In this document: positions 1 through 8,661 of the stretch, piece after piece | Position numbering within the stretch: position 1 is the stretch's first letter | How the letters are laid out: every line of letters begins with the position of its first letter | Assembly (NCBI RefSeq): GCF_001298445.1 | Contig: NZ_CP012036.1 | Coordinates: 4,087,860 to 4,151,859 of the forward strand | Length of the DNA: 64,000 bases | Direction: 5' to 3' | Source of the DNA: Nostoc piscinale CENA21 | Lineage (GTDB): Bacteria > Cyanobacteriota > Cyanobacteriia > Cyanobacteriales > Nostocaceae | Notes under the pieces: model-generated | Database searches by the model: none | Told to the model about the DNA's origin: nothing | What the model saw: only the letters and a program-made list of their open reading frames with translations | Translations under genes and position numbers: made by a program

Positions 1-648
1 ATTTTCGCCTTAAATAATATCGCCGCAATTCTTCTGCAAAAAGATGAAACTGTCGCCGCCGGAAAGGCTGTCCAAGAAGCATTAACTATTGCTCAAGGTG
101 TAAACAATATCGAAGGACAAGGACTTTCTTTGAGCAATTTAGGTTTAGTGACTGCAAGACTGGGTGATTATAATAAAGCGATTAAACTTTATGAAACTGC
201 TATAAGTTATCGCCGTCAGAAAAATGATCCGATTGGCGAAGCTAACACTCTCAATAATTTAGGTGATGCTTATCTGGCTGCGGGGAATTATCCAGATACC
301 ATCGGCGCTTATGGGTTAGCGATGCGGTTGGCGAGACTGAATGGCGATCGCACTATTCAATTACGCGCCATTGATGGTTTAGTAAAAGCGCATACTTCTG
401 TCGGACGCAATGAACGCGCTTTTGAATTACTCCAAGAACGTTTAGTTATTGCTCAAGAATTACAAAATCTCCCAGAACAGTTAAAATCATTTGAATCTTA
501 TGCAGCATTCTATGAGCATTTAGGTAATTATGCTACAGCTAAGAATTTTTACGAAAGAGCAATTGCGATCGCCAATACTCTAGAAGACACGAAACGCGAA
601 CTGGTGTTGAAAGATAGATTAACAAAGTTGCAGAAAAAGCGAAATTAA
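1..648 (+). CDS. TPR-repeat protein, C-terminal part (start outside window)
   Basis: The frame is open from base 1 to the TAA at 646-648, so 215 residues of a longer protein are visible. Repeated signatures of the form N-N-L-G-x-A-Y-x-x-x-G-x-Y and Y-x-x-A-I-x-I-A recur about every 40 residues, the spacing of the kinesin-light-chain/Rapsyn class of tetratricopeptide repeats. Such arrays are protein-binding scaffolds. No catalytic motif or membrane segment is visible in this part and the protein ends straight after the repeats, so its role depends on the missing N-terminus (in cyanobacteria often a signal peptide, NB-ARC or kinase domain). A perfect terminator hairpin follows at 703-741, so it is probably the last gene of its transcript. 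Confidence 0.85.
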   Translation: MFALNNIAAILLQKDETVAAGKAVQEALTIAQGVNNIEGQGLSLSNLGLVTARLGDYNKAIKLYETAISYRRQKNDPIGEANTLNNLGDAYLAAGNYPDTIGAYGLAMRLARLNGDRTIQLRAIDGLVKAHTSVGRNERAFELLQERLVIAQELQNLPEQLKSFESYAAFYEHLGNYATAKNFYERAIAIANTLEDTKRELVLKDRLTKLQKKRN

Positions 649-1159
649 TGTTTACGGTATTGGTTCTCACCAACCATTGATCAAAATAGGTGCTGAAAGA
701 CGAGATCCCCGACTTCTTGCAGAAGTCGGGGATCTATTTTTATTTGAGAAAAAATATATAGCAGTTATAGAATCAGTGAAGTACAGGAAAAAATAATTAA
801 CCGCAGATGCACGCGGATGGAATTTGTGTGATTGCCCTACATTGACTGCTACTATGTGATATAAAAAAGGAAATATAAATTAATCTAAAAAATCTCAATT
901 ACAGTCGGATTATTCAGTAATTTTTTATTGTATAAATACCTAAATTAACACGATGTGCAACTTATTTTTGAAACCCCTCTCCAAACCTCTCCCCGACGCG
1001 GAGAGAGGCTTTGAGTCTTGCTCCCCTTCCCTCGTAGGGAAGGGGGTTGGGGGTTAGGTTTAAGAGAAAGTTGCACACGACATAAATTAATCAAAATAAA
1101 TATATTTATTGAGCAGGTTGCACTCTCCCTGATTGTTCCCAGAGTAAATAAAATTAATT
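649..1159. other. Intergenic region with a C-rich dispersed repeat
   Basis: A 511-bp gene-free stretch. After the 703-741 hairpin it holds a low-complexity repeat at about 968-1068 made of CCCCTCTCC/GGAGAGAGG and CCCTTCCCT/AGGGAAGGGG arms, which can fold into two hairpins; this is typical dispersed intergenic repeat material of filamentous cyanobacteria. Short reading frames here are repeat-derived. The promoter of the ATPase operon presumably lies in the AT-rich last 80 bp. Confidence 0.6.
703..741 (+). terminator. Perfect hairpin with T-run after the TPR gene
   Basis: A 15-bp perfect stem (703-717 pairing with 721-735) with a three-base loop is followed by ATTTTT. It lies 55 bp after the stop of the TPR gene and has the form of a rho-independent terminator. 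The stem sequence (GATCCCCGACTTC and complement) is also a dispersed cyanobacterial intergenic palindrome, so it may be a repeat that acts as a terminator. Confidence 0.7.
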
Positions 1160-2494
1160 ATGCCTTTAGACTTAGAAAGATTTTATCAGGCTTGCAATCC
1201 TAGTCGCCCTTTGGTGATGGGAGATGCAAGCGATCGCCGTTATTATATCGATTTTGCGGCGGTGCGGGGTGGCAAAATTATTGAGGCTTTGCTGCGAACA
1301 ATTACGCGCATTTCACCAGACACTCCCACTTGTCAATTGTTTACGGGACATTTGGGTTGTGGAAAATCGACAGAATTATTGCGGTTGAAAGCTGAATTAG
1401 AAGAGCAGAAATTTCAGGTAGTTTATTTTGAGTCCACCCATGTTTTAGAAATGGCAGACGTGGATGTGACAGATATTTTACTAGCGATCGCGGGACAGGT
1501 GAGCGAAAGTCTGGAAGCTAATAAAATTCGCCTCAAGCCGAGTTACTTCGCCAAGTTATTCACAGAAGTTGTTGATTTTTTACAAACACCAATTGACTTG
1601 GGTGTAGAAGCAGAATTATCTGTGGGGATAGCGAAAATCACCGCCAAAACTAAAGAAAGTCCCCAACTGCGGCGACGGTTAAGAGATTATCTCGAACCGC
1701 GTACCCAAAATATTTTGCAGTCTATCAATAAAGAACTACTAGAACGCGCTAACAACGAACTCAAGAATCAAGGTAAAAAAGGTTTAGTTGTCATTGTTGA
1801 TAACTTGGATAGGGTTGCGATTCGGCCTTTACCATCGGGGCGATCGCTGCCAGAATACTTATTTATTGAACGTGGCGAACAATTACGTAAACTAGCTTGT
1901 CACTTAGTTTACACCATACCTTTGTCTTTAATTTTTTCTAACGATAGCGCCGAACTGCAACATCGTTTGGGTGGTGGGGTTGCGCCCAAGGTTTTACCGA
2001 TGATACCTGTACGGTTGCGTTCTGGGGAAATATTTAACCAAGGGTTATCACTGATGCGACAAATGGTTTTAGCCAGAGCTTTCCCTGACATTGAAGTGAG
2101 CGATCGCTTAAGCTTAGTTACAGAGCTATTTGATAACCTGGAAACTTTAGATCGATTGTGCTTAATTAGCGGTGGTCATGTCCGGGATTTACTGGGGTTG
2201 CTGTTCGACTGCTTAAGAGAACAAGACCCACCTTTTGAGCGCGACTGCGTAGAACTAGTAATTCAACGTCAACGAGACTACCGCGCCCACGCCATTGACC
2301 CCCATGAATGGGAACTAATTTTTCAGGTGGTAGAACAGCAAAGAGTTGGTGGTGACATCGCCTATCATGCTCTTTTACGCAGTTTATTTGTGTTTGAATA
2401 TCGTGACCATCGAGGTGCTTGGTTTGCTGTCAACCCAGTTATCGCCGAAACGCAAAAATTTAAATCATGGTTGAACATTCACAAGCAGACATAA
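1160..2494 (+). CDS. P-loop ATPase, first gene of the STAND-WD40 operon
   Basis: A 444-residue AAA/STAND-like ATPase. Walker A is G-H-L-G-C-G-K-S-T at about residues 63-71. The Walker B strand G-L-V-V-I-V-D-N-L-D is at about 209-218. The rest is a helical lid without TM segments. The C-terminus (F-V-F-E-Y-R-D-H-x-G-x-W-F-x-V-N-P) is a conserved cyanobacterial family end that I recognise from ATPases encoded next to WD40 proteins. The stop overlaps the start of the next gene by 28 bp, indicating translational coupling. The likely role is as a nucleotide-switch partner of the following giant STAND protein, in signalling or conflict response. That role is inference, as no member is characterised to my knowledge. 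ATG at 1160 is the natural start. Confidence 0.8.
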   Translation: MPLDLERFYQACNPSRPLVMGDASDRRYYIDFAAVRGGKIIEALLRTITRISPDTPTCQLFTGHLGCGKSTELLRLKAELEEQKFQVVYFESTHVLEMADVDVTDILLAIAGQVSESLEANKIRLKPSYFAKLFTEVVDFLQTPIDLGVEAELSVGIAKITAKTKESPQLRRRLRDYLEPRTQNILQSINKELLERANNELKNQGKKGLVVIVDNLDRVAIRPLPSGRSLPEYLFIERGEQLRKLACHLVYTIPLSLIFSNDSAELQHRLGGGVAPKVLPMIPVRLRSGEIFNQGLSLMRQMVLARAFPDIEVSDRLSLVTELFDNLETLDRLCLISGGHVRDLLGLLFDCLREQDPPFERDCVELVIQRQRDYRAHAIDPHEWELIFQVVEQQRVGGDIAYHALLRSLFVFEYRDHRGAWFAVNPVIAETQKFKSWLNIHKQT

Positions 2495-2922
2495 AATCAG
2501 CTAACGAACGGGCTTTGCGGAGTTTAAGCAGAGCAATTTCCCTATCACGGGGTCAATTTTCCGTCGTGTTGGTATGTTGTAACTATCGGGTTTTACAAAC
2601 GCAAATCCTCCAAAAATTAGAAGCATCTGCATCAAGTTCAGTCAAGCAACTAGTTATTCCTCAAAATGCAAGAAGTCTTTACAGCACAATTCATATACAG
2701 TTGCGGACTAATGAACAGCAACCATCTGCATTGAATATTCTGGGTTTAGAGTCGGTAGAACATATTGATGATTTACTCAGTTCGATTAATCAAATTCGGG
2801 ATGAATTTCCCAAACGTCACCCATTCCCGATGATTTTTTGGGTGAATGATCAAATATTGCAAAAAAGTCTTGCGGTTAGCACCAGATTTTGCGAGTTGGG
2901 CGGCGACACCAATTCGGTTTGA
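2467..2922 (+). CDS. N-terminal fragment of the STAND-WD40 protein (frame breaks at A6)
   Basis: 151 codons from the ATG at 2467, overlapping the upstream ATPase gene by 28 bp. It reads as the N-terminal domain of the large protein that follows. Up to F-W-V-N-D-Q-I-L-Q-K it is family-like, then the frame runs into a non-homologous tail and stops. Deleting one A from the six at 2861-2866 turns the tail into K-V-L-R-L-A-P-D-F-A-S-W-A and joins it in frame to the 2846-7552 frame, giving a single protein of about 1694 residues. The domain itself is an alpha/beta unit of unknown function. The break may be a sequencing over-call, a real mutation or slippage on the A-run. Confidence 0.7.
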   Translation: MVEHSQADIKSANERALRSLSRAISLSRGQFSVVLVCCNYRVLQTQILQKLEASASSSVKQLVIPQNARSLYSTIHIQLRTNEQQPSALNILGLESVEHIDDLLSSINQIRDEFPKRHPFPMIFWVNDQILQKSLAVSTRFCELGGDTNSV

Positions 2923-5900
2923 AATGACGACGACGCAATTACAAGATTTTTTACGTCAGGAAACAGACTCGTTATTTGCGACAGTTTTACCGACACAACA
3001 TCAAGATAATTCAGAAACAGAGCAGTATTCAACCTTAGAGCAAATCTGGGAACATAACGATGAACTGCATTTTGCTATTCAGGAATTGCGTCATCGAGGA
3101 ATTACGTTAGAACCCGAATTATACGCCAGTTTAGAATTTGTGTTTGGGTTGGATAATTATGTGAGCGATCGCATTCAACCAGCCTTAAATCATTTTCAAC
3201 AAAGTTTAAAAGTTTGGCAACAGTTAGCATTAGAAAACCGTTCTGAAAAGTCCCTCTCTACAATTCCTAATACTTGGACTACGGAATTAGATATTCTCAG
3301 CAATCACACTTCGCCGTTAGTCCGCCAAGGTGTATTACTCTATTATTTGGGTTTGTGTTATATTCGTCTCGCTGAACAAAATCAAATTGAAAATCGCCGT
3401 TGTTGGGATGAATCGAAAGCTTATTTACAACAATCATGTAATGTTTTAGAGTTGGCGCAGCGATTTGATATTGTTGCTGAATTTATTAGTCAACTCGCTG
3501 AAGTTTTAGAACATTTAGAAGAGTGGTCAGAATTACAGACAGTAGCGCAAAAATCTTTAGAACTGCATCAAATTTATGGTAGTCAAATTCAACTGGCTTG
3601 TGATTATGGTTTTTTAGCCCAAGTTGCTTTGCAACAATCGCGGTGGATGCAGGCGAGTATTTTAGCCCATGTATCTTTATTAAAATTAGGAGAAGCTCAA
3701 AGACAAGGCGCTTCTCATCAATATTTATTTCCTTTATTACTAGCACAAATTTATTATTTAATTTTAGCCGAAGCCCAACAAAGTTTAGGCGACCATAAAA
3801 TTGCAAATGAATATTTAGAGAAAGCTGCAAAAGCCCTCCCAAATGCGTTAGAAAATAGCGCCCATCAATATAACGCCCATCGTTATATTCGCTTATTGCG
3901 GACACTGCGATCGCTTTACTTTGCGGCTGGGCGATATTCAGAAGCTTATACTATCAGACAAAAACGGCGTTCTGTTGAACAACAATATGGCTTTCGGGCT
4001 TTTATTGGTGCGGGACGTTTACAACCCCAAAGACAAGCCACCAACCCCGCCTTGATGTCACCTTCGGGAACTAGCAGCGTCGCCTTAGAAATTGCTGCTT
4101 CCGGTCGAGAAGGCGATATTAATAACTTAATTGGCAAAATTAGTCGCGCTGACCAAAAATTAATGATCATTCACGGTCAGTCTGGTGTTGGTAAAAGTTC
4201 GACTGTCAGCGCCGGGTTAGTTCCAGCCTTACAAAATCGTACCGTCGGCGACCAAATTGCTGTACCTGTGGTAATTCAAGTTTACACAGATTGGGTGCGC
4301 GAATTTGGGAAAGCTTTAACGGCGGCTATGTCTCACATTCAGCGAGAGGAAGTGATAGAAGTCAGCACATCTGATACCCATATCCCCATCACTACCGCCG
4401 ATATTTTGACCAAATTAACTGAAAATGCCAATAAACATTTAATTACAGTTTTAATTTTTGACCAATTTGAAGAATTTTTCTTTACTTATAGTAAGTTAGC
4501 AGAGAGGCAAAAATTTGATAGATTTTTGCGAGATTGTTTAAATATTTCCTTTGTTAAGATTGTCTTTTCCATCCGCGAAGATTATTTATATCGGTTGTTA
4601 GAATTTAAAAATCTTGCTGCCTTAGAAGCCATTGATTATAATATTCTTGATAAAAATATTCGATACCAATTGAATAATTTTTCGCCTGAATATGCCAAGG
4701 TAATTATTCAAAAATTAACCGAGCGATCGCAGATGAATTTAGAACCTGCATTAATCGATGCTTTGGTCGAAGATTTATCAGCCGATTTGGGCGAAGTCCG
4801 ACCAATAGAATTACAAGTTGTCGGCGCACAACTCCAAGATGAGCGGATTAATACTTTAGCTCAATATCAACCATATCGCCCCAACAAACTGATTGAGCGT
4901 TATATTAAAGAATTAATCAAAGATTGCGGCCCCGAAAATGAACGAGCCGCGTTATTGGTTTTATATTTACTCACAGATGAAACCAATCAAAGACCTTTTA
5001 AAACTCGTGCCGAATTAACTACAGAAATTGCCGAATTAGAAGATGCAGGGAAATTAGAATTAGTCTTAAATATTTTAGTTAGTTCTGGTTTGGTTGTGTT
5101 ATTTCCTGATGTGCCGGAACGCTATCAACTCATTCATGATTATTTAGTAGATTTAATTCGGTACTTGCAAGAACAAGAATCGAGTTTACAAGCCAAACTT
5201 GATCAGTTACGCCGCAAAGTTGATCAAAGTGAATTTGAAATTGAACGTCTCAAAAGTGAACTGCGCCAAAAAAAGCAACAAGCTAGATTTCCAGAATCTC
5301 CACCCCTGCAAGGATTAGATTTAGTCACAGAACTGCGAGAATTACGCAAGCGCGAAGAATTAAGTCAGTTAGAAATTGAACAATTAAGGTCGGTGCTGAA
5401 AGAAAAAGAACTCACAGCACAACTCGCAGCAGCCCAAGAAAAACAAAGGCTAAATGAAGCCAGATTAAATCGTTCTTTGAAAGTTGCTTTATCGGTAGCA
5501 TTTTTAGCGATTGTTGGCTTATCAATTTCCATCGTTAGTGTTTTAGATAGCGAAATTAAAACTCTGAGTGTTTCTAGTGAAGCTTTGTTTGCATCCCAAA
5601 AAGGTATCGATGCGTTAAAAGAAGGAATCAAAGCCGGGAGAAAATTAGAACAAGCCCTGTGGGTAGACCCTTCAACCAGACAGCAAGTACAAACGGCTTT
5701 ATATCAAGCAGTTTTCGGAGTCAGGGAGGTTAACAGGTTAGAAAGTCATACCGGAGGGGTGAATAGTGCTGTATTTAGCCGGAACCGCTCCTTAATTGTC
5801 TCTGGTAGCGCCGATAATACAATTAAACTCTGGCGGACTGATGGGACTTTAATCAAAACCCTGTTGGGACATGATGATATAGTCAACAGTGTTAGTTTTA

Positions 5901-7552
5901 GCCCCGATGGGCAAATCATCGCCTCTGGTAGTCAAGATATGACCGTGAGATTATGGAGTCGGGAAGGTAAATTACTCCACACCTTAAAAGGTCATAAGGC
6001 TGTAGTTAATAGCGTTAGTTTTAGTCCCGATGGCCAAGTTATCGCCTCAGCCAGCACCGACAACACCATAAAATTATGGAGTCGTAACGGTAAATTACTC
6101 CGCACCTTAGCCGGACATCAAAGTTCAGTTTTAGATGTTGCTTGGTCGCCCGATAATCAAACTCTCGCTTCTGCTAGTGCTGATCAAACTATCAAACTCT
6201 GGAACCGGGAAGGTAAATTACTGAAAACTTGGCCAGCACATAATGATGCGGTCAAAAGCATAGCTTGGTCGCCCGACAGTAAAACCCTTGTTTCTGGCAG
6301 TTTAGACCAAACACTTAAACTCTGGAATCTCCAAGGTCAACTCATCAGAACTTTTTCTGGTCATACAGCAGAAATCACCAGTGTCAGTTTTAGTCCCGAT
6401 GGTCATACAATTGCCTCAGCTAGTCTTGATCAAACTGTGAAGTTGTGGAGTCCCAGAGGTTTGCTGTTGGGGACTCTCCGGGGTCATAACAATTGGGTAA
6501 ATAGTGTGAGTTTTAGTTCTGATAGTCGGACTGTGATTTCCGCTAGTCGGGACAAAACTGTGAAACTTTGGCGCTGGGATGATGTGCTGTTACGTAACCC
6601 CAACAGTGACCAAGCCGACTGGATTACAAGTATCAGTTTTAGCCCTGATAGCCGCAATATCGCCGCCGCCAGTCGAGATTCCACTGTTAAAATCTTGAAT
6701 AGTAAAGGGCAAATTGTACGCACCTTCAAAGGTCACAAAGGTCAAGTTTGGGGTGTGGCTTGGTCAAAAGATGGTCAAAATATTGCCTCAAGTAGTAAAG
6801 ATAAAACTGTCAAGATTTGGCAGCTTGACGGCAAACTGCTGCATACTTTCACCGGACATCAAGATACAGTATTGGCAGTAGCTTGGTCGCCTGATGGTCA
6901 AATTATCGCCTCAGCGAGTAAAGATAAAACCGTCAAGTTGTGGAGTCGGGATGGCAAACTACTGCACACTTTAACAGGACATCAAGACGCGGTAAATTGG
7001 GTGGATTTTAGTCCTGATGGTAAATTATTAGCCTCAGCCAGCGACGATAAAACAGTGATGATTTGGAGTCGGGACGGCAAACCAAAAACAACGCTAAAAG
7101 GTCACAACCGTCCGGTTAATGGTGTGGCTTGGTCTAGTGATGGTCAAACTTTAGCTTCTGCTAGTATTGACAGCACAGTCAAAATTTGGAGCCGTGACGG
7201 TAAACTACTCAATGATATTTCGGGAGACGGTGATAGTTTCATTAGTGTGAGTTTTAGTCCCGATGGCAAAATGCTGGTAGCAGCCAGTGAAGATAAACTC
7301 AAACTCTGGAACCGCGATGGCAAATTACTAATTGCACTCAAAGGTGATAAAGAAGAATTAACGAGTGTGAATTTTAGCCCAGATGGTAAAACTCTAGCAG
7401 CAGGTAGCGGTAAAGGAATGTTAGTTTTTCGGACTTTAGCAGATATCAAACTCGAAAATTTGCTGAGACGGGGTTGCGATTTATTACATGATTATTTACA
7501 GAGGAATCCTAAAGTTAGTAAGAGCGATCGCAGTTTGTGTTTTAAACAGTAA
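2846..7552 (+). CDS. STAND-type ATPase with 14 WD40 repeats (main part)
   Basis: A 1568-residue frame; as it stands, an internal start at ATG 2924 is possible. Domain order: a TPR-like helical region (to about 370); an nSTAND NTPase with Walker A G-Q-S-G-V-G-K-S-S-T (about 443-452) and Walker B V-L-I-F-D-Q-F-E-E-F (about 535-544); a coiled coil (about 775-875); one TM helix (about 878-900); then 14 WD40 repeats of about 41 residues, typified by G-H-x-x-x-V-x-S-V-S-F-S-P-D-G and D-x-T-V-K-L-W. Fourteen blades fit two seven-bladed propellers. The likely mode is ligand sensing by the propellers and ATP-driven switching, anchored at the membrane. It is probably expressed together with the ATPase at 1160. 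The true N-terminus is encoded from 2467 in another frame. Confidence 0.85.
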   Translation: MIKYCKKVLRLAPDFASWAATPIRFEMTTTQLQDFLRQETDSLFATVLPTQHQDNSETEQYSTLEQIWEHNDELHFAIQELRHRGITLEPELYASLEFVFGLDNYVSDRIQPALNHFQQSLKVWQQLALENRSEKSLSTIPNTWTTELDILSNHTSPLVRQGVLLYYLGLCYIRLAEQNQIENRRCWDESKAYLQQSCNVLELAQRFDIVAEFISQLAEVLEHLEEWSELQTVAQKSLELHQIYGSQIQLACDYGFLAQVALQQSRWMQASILAHVSLLKLGEAQRQGASHQYLFPLLLAQIYYLILAEAQQSLGDHKIANEYLEKAAKALPNALENSAHQYNAHRYIRLLRTLRSLYFAAGRYSEAYTIRQKRRSVEQQYGFRAFIGAGRLQPQRQATNPALMSPSGTSSVALEIAASGREGDINNLIGKISRADQKLMIIHGQSGVGKSSTVSAGLVPALQNRTVGDQIAVPVVIQVYTDWVREFGKALTAAMSHIQREEVIEVSTSDTHIPITTADILTKLTENANKHLITVLIFDQFEEFFFTYSKLAERQKFDRFLRDCLNISFVKIVFSIREDYLYRLLEFKNLAALEAIDYNILDKNIRYQLNNFSPEYAKVIIQKLTERSQMNLEPALIDALVEDLSADLGEVRPIELQVVGAQLQDERINTLAQYQPYRPNKLIERYIKELIKDCGPENERAALLVLYLLTDETNQRPFKTRAELTTEIAELEDAGKLELVLNILVSSGLVVLFPDVPERYQLIHDYLVDLIRYLQEQESSLQAKLDQLRRKVDQSEFEIERLKSELRQKKQQARFPESPPLQGLDLVTELRELRKREELSQLEIEQLRSVLKEKELTAQLAAAQEKQRLNEARLNRSLKVALSVAFLAIVGLSISIVSVLDSEIKTLSVSSEALFASQKGIDALKEGIKAGRKLEQALWVDPSTRQQVQTALYQAVFGVREVNRLESHTGGVNSAVFSRNRSLIVSGSADNTIKLWRTDGTLIKTLLGHDDIVNSVSFSPDGQIIASGSQDMTVRLWSREGKLLHTLKGHKAVVNSVSFSPDGQVIASASTDNTIKLWSRNGKLLRTLAGHQSSVLDVAWSPDNQTLASASADQTIKLWNREGKLLKTWPAHNDAVKSIAWSPDSKTLVSGSLDQTLKLWNLQGQLIRTFSGHTAEITSVSFSPDGHTIASASLDQTVKLWSPRGLLLGTLRGHNNWVNSVSFSSDSRTVISASRDKTVKLWRWDDVLLRNPNSDQADWITSISFSPDSRNIAAASRDSTVKILNSKGQIVRTFKGHKGQVWGVAWSKDGQNIASSSKDKTVKIWQLDGKLLHTFTGHQDTVLAVAWSPDGQIIASASKDKTVKLWSRDGKLLHTLTGHQDAVNWVDFSPDGKLLASASDDKTVMIWSRDGKPKTTLKGHNRPVNGVAWSSDGQTLASASIDSTVKIWSRDGKLLNDISGDGDSFISVSFSPDGKMLVAASEDKLKLWNRDGKLLIALKGDKEELTSVNFSPDGKTLAAGSGKGMLVFRTLADIKLENLLRRGCDLLHDYLQRNPKVSKSDRSLCFKQ

Positions 7553-7694
7553 AACAAAATGATTAAGTGTTGTATTAAATTTTTTTATCAAAACTTTACA
7601 TAAATATTGCTAAAGCATAAAAAAAACGCGATAAAAGAAATTTAGCTTTAAAAGCTACAGCAAATAAACGTCAAAAAAAATTGACTCTACCTTT

Positions 7695-8324
7695 ATGAAT
7701 CGAAAATCTCTTGCTGTTTTCACAGCAGCATTCGCACTGATGTGCAGTGTTATAACCACTAAAGCTGAAGCTTTTAGCATTACTCCTGATAAAAATGGAC
7801 TAACATTTATTCTTGATGAAGAGAAAAATTCTTTAAAGGCTATTAGAGGCTTAGAAGTTTTAGACAAAAAGTATGATGTAAATTTTATTACTGGAAATTT
7901 TGAAGATTTATCACCGACAAACAGAGGAATTACAACTTTTTACACAAATGCGAATCATGCTCGTCAGGCTGGTATATCTCTTCGGCAAAGCTTAATTAAT
8001 TTCCATAACTCATCAGGTAATTTAGTTTCAAAAATAGAAGATATTGACGGGAATTTATCTCATCAATGGAATATTCCCTTTGTTTTTAGTGATGCTCTTG
8101 GCGCAGGTTGGTGGCGTGGAGTAATTGATAATCATAATATTGGTTTATTTCCAATAGCACCAATTAATGCTTCAACTTTCTATTTTACCGAACTCACTTA
8201 CGCCAACTTTCAGCCATCAACTAAAGCATCTGTACCGGAACCTCTAAATATTTTGGGTAGCTTGACTGCTGCTGGCTTTGGTATTGCCATCAAAAGAAAA
8301 TTTGTCTCTATGCGCCAGGATTAA
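7695..8324 (+). CDS. PEP-CTERM-sorted exported protein
   Basis: A 209-residue exported protein. Residues 1-26 form a Sec signal peptide (M-N-R-K, a hydrophobic core, then A-E-A). The C-terminus carries the PEP-CTERM sorting signal: V-P-E-P, a hydrophobic Gly/Ala-rich helix, and a K-R-K-F cluster. Proteins with this tail are handled by an exosortase and end up at the cell surface or in the extracellular polysaccharide. The middle domain (about residues 27-175) is rich in Asn, Phe and Thr and I do not recognise its function. The gene stands alone, with an AT-rich upstream region and ATG at 7695. No exosortase is in this window. Confidence 0.8.
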   Translation: MNRKSLAVFTAAFALMCSVITTKAEAFSITPDKNGLTFILDEEKNSLKAIRGLEVLDKKYDVNFITGNFEDLSPTNRGITTFYTNANHARQAGISLRQSLINFHNSSGNLVSKIEDIDGNLSHQWNIPFVFSDALGAGWWRGVIDNHNIGLFPIAPINASTFYFTELTYANFQPSTKASVPEPLNILGSLTAAGFGIAIKRKFVSMRQD

Positions 8325-8661
8325 TATAGCAGGAGGCAGTCCCGATGAAACAAGTTTCATAGCCAAGTATGAAAGTGAGACTAGTATTTTTACTCAGCAC
8401 TCAGCGAGAAGTTGCGTGCGCGGGTTCCCCGCCTTGAGCAAACTTCGGTGACTCAGCACTTTCAAGTCAGAAGGCAGGAGTTAATAAGTTTTACTATACC
8501 TTCACCTATCCTTCGACTGCTATACATACTAATTCATCATTTGTAGGACTTACGCAGAAGTATGAAGAAACGTAGACGCGCTCTTCGGCTACTCTGCGGG
8601 TAGGACACGAAGTGATCAGAAATTGGAGAGAGTTTTTGCGTAAGTCCTAATTATTTTTAAA
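8325..8661. repeat. Intergenic repeats incl. a 106-bp inverted-repeat element
   Basis: This gap between convergent genes holds three repeat types. 8411-8444 matches the sequence at 14679-14712 (GTTGCGTG..CGGGTTCCCCG..TTGAG). GACTCAGCACTT-type 'CTCAGCACT' low-complexity repeats surround it. A compact element at 8544-8649 is bounded by exact 13-bp inverted repeats (TAGGACTTACGCA and complement). The last is a MITE-like or structured-RNA-like unit with no coding capacity. Confidence 0.65.
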
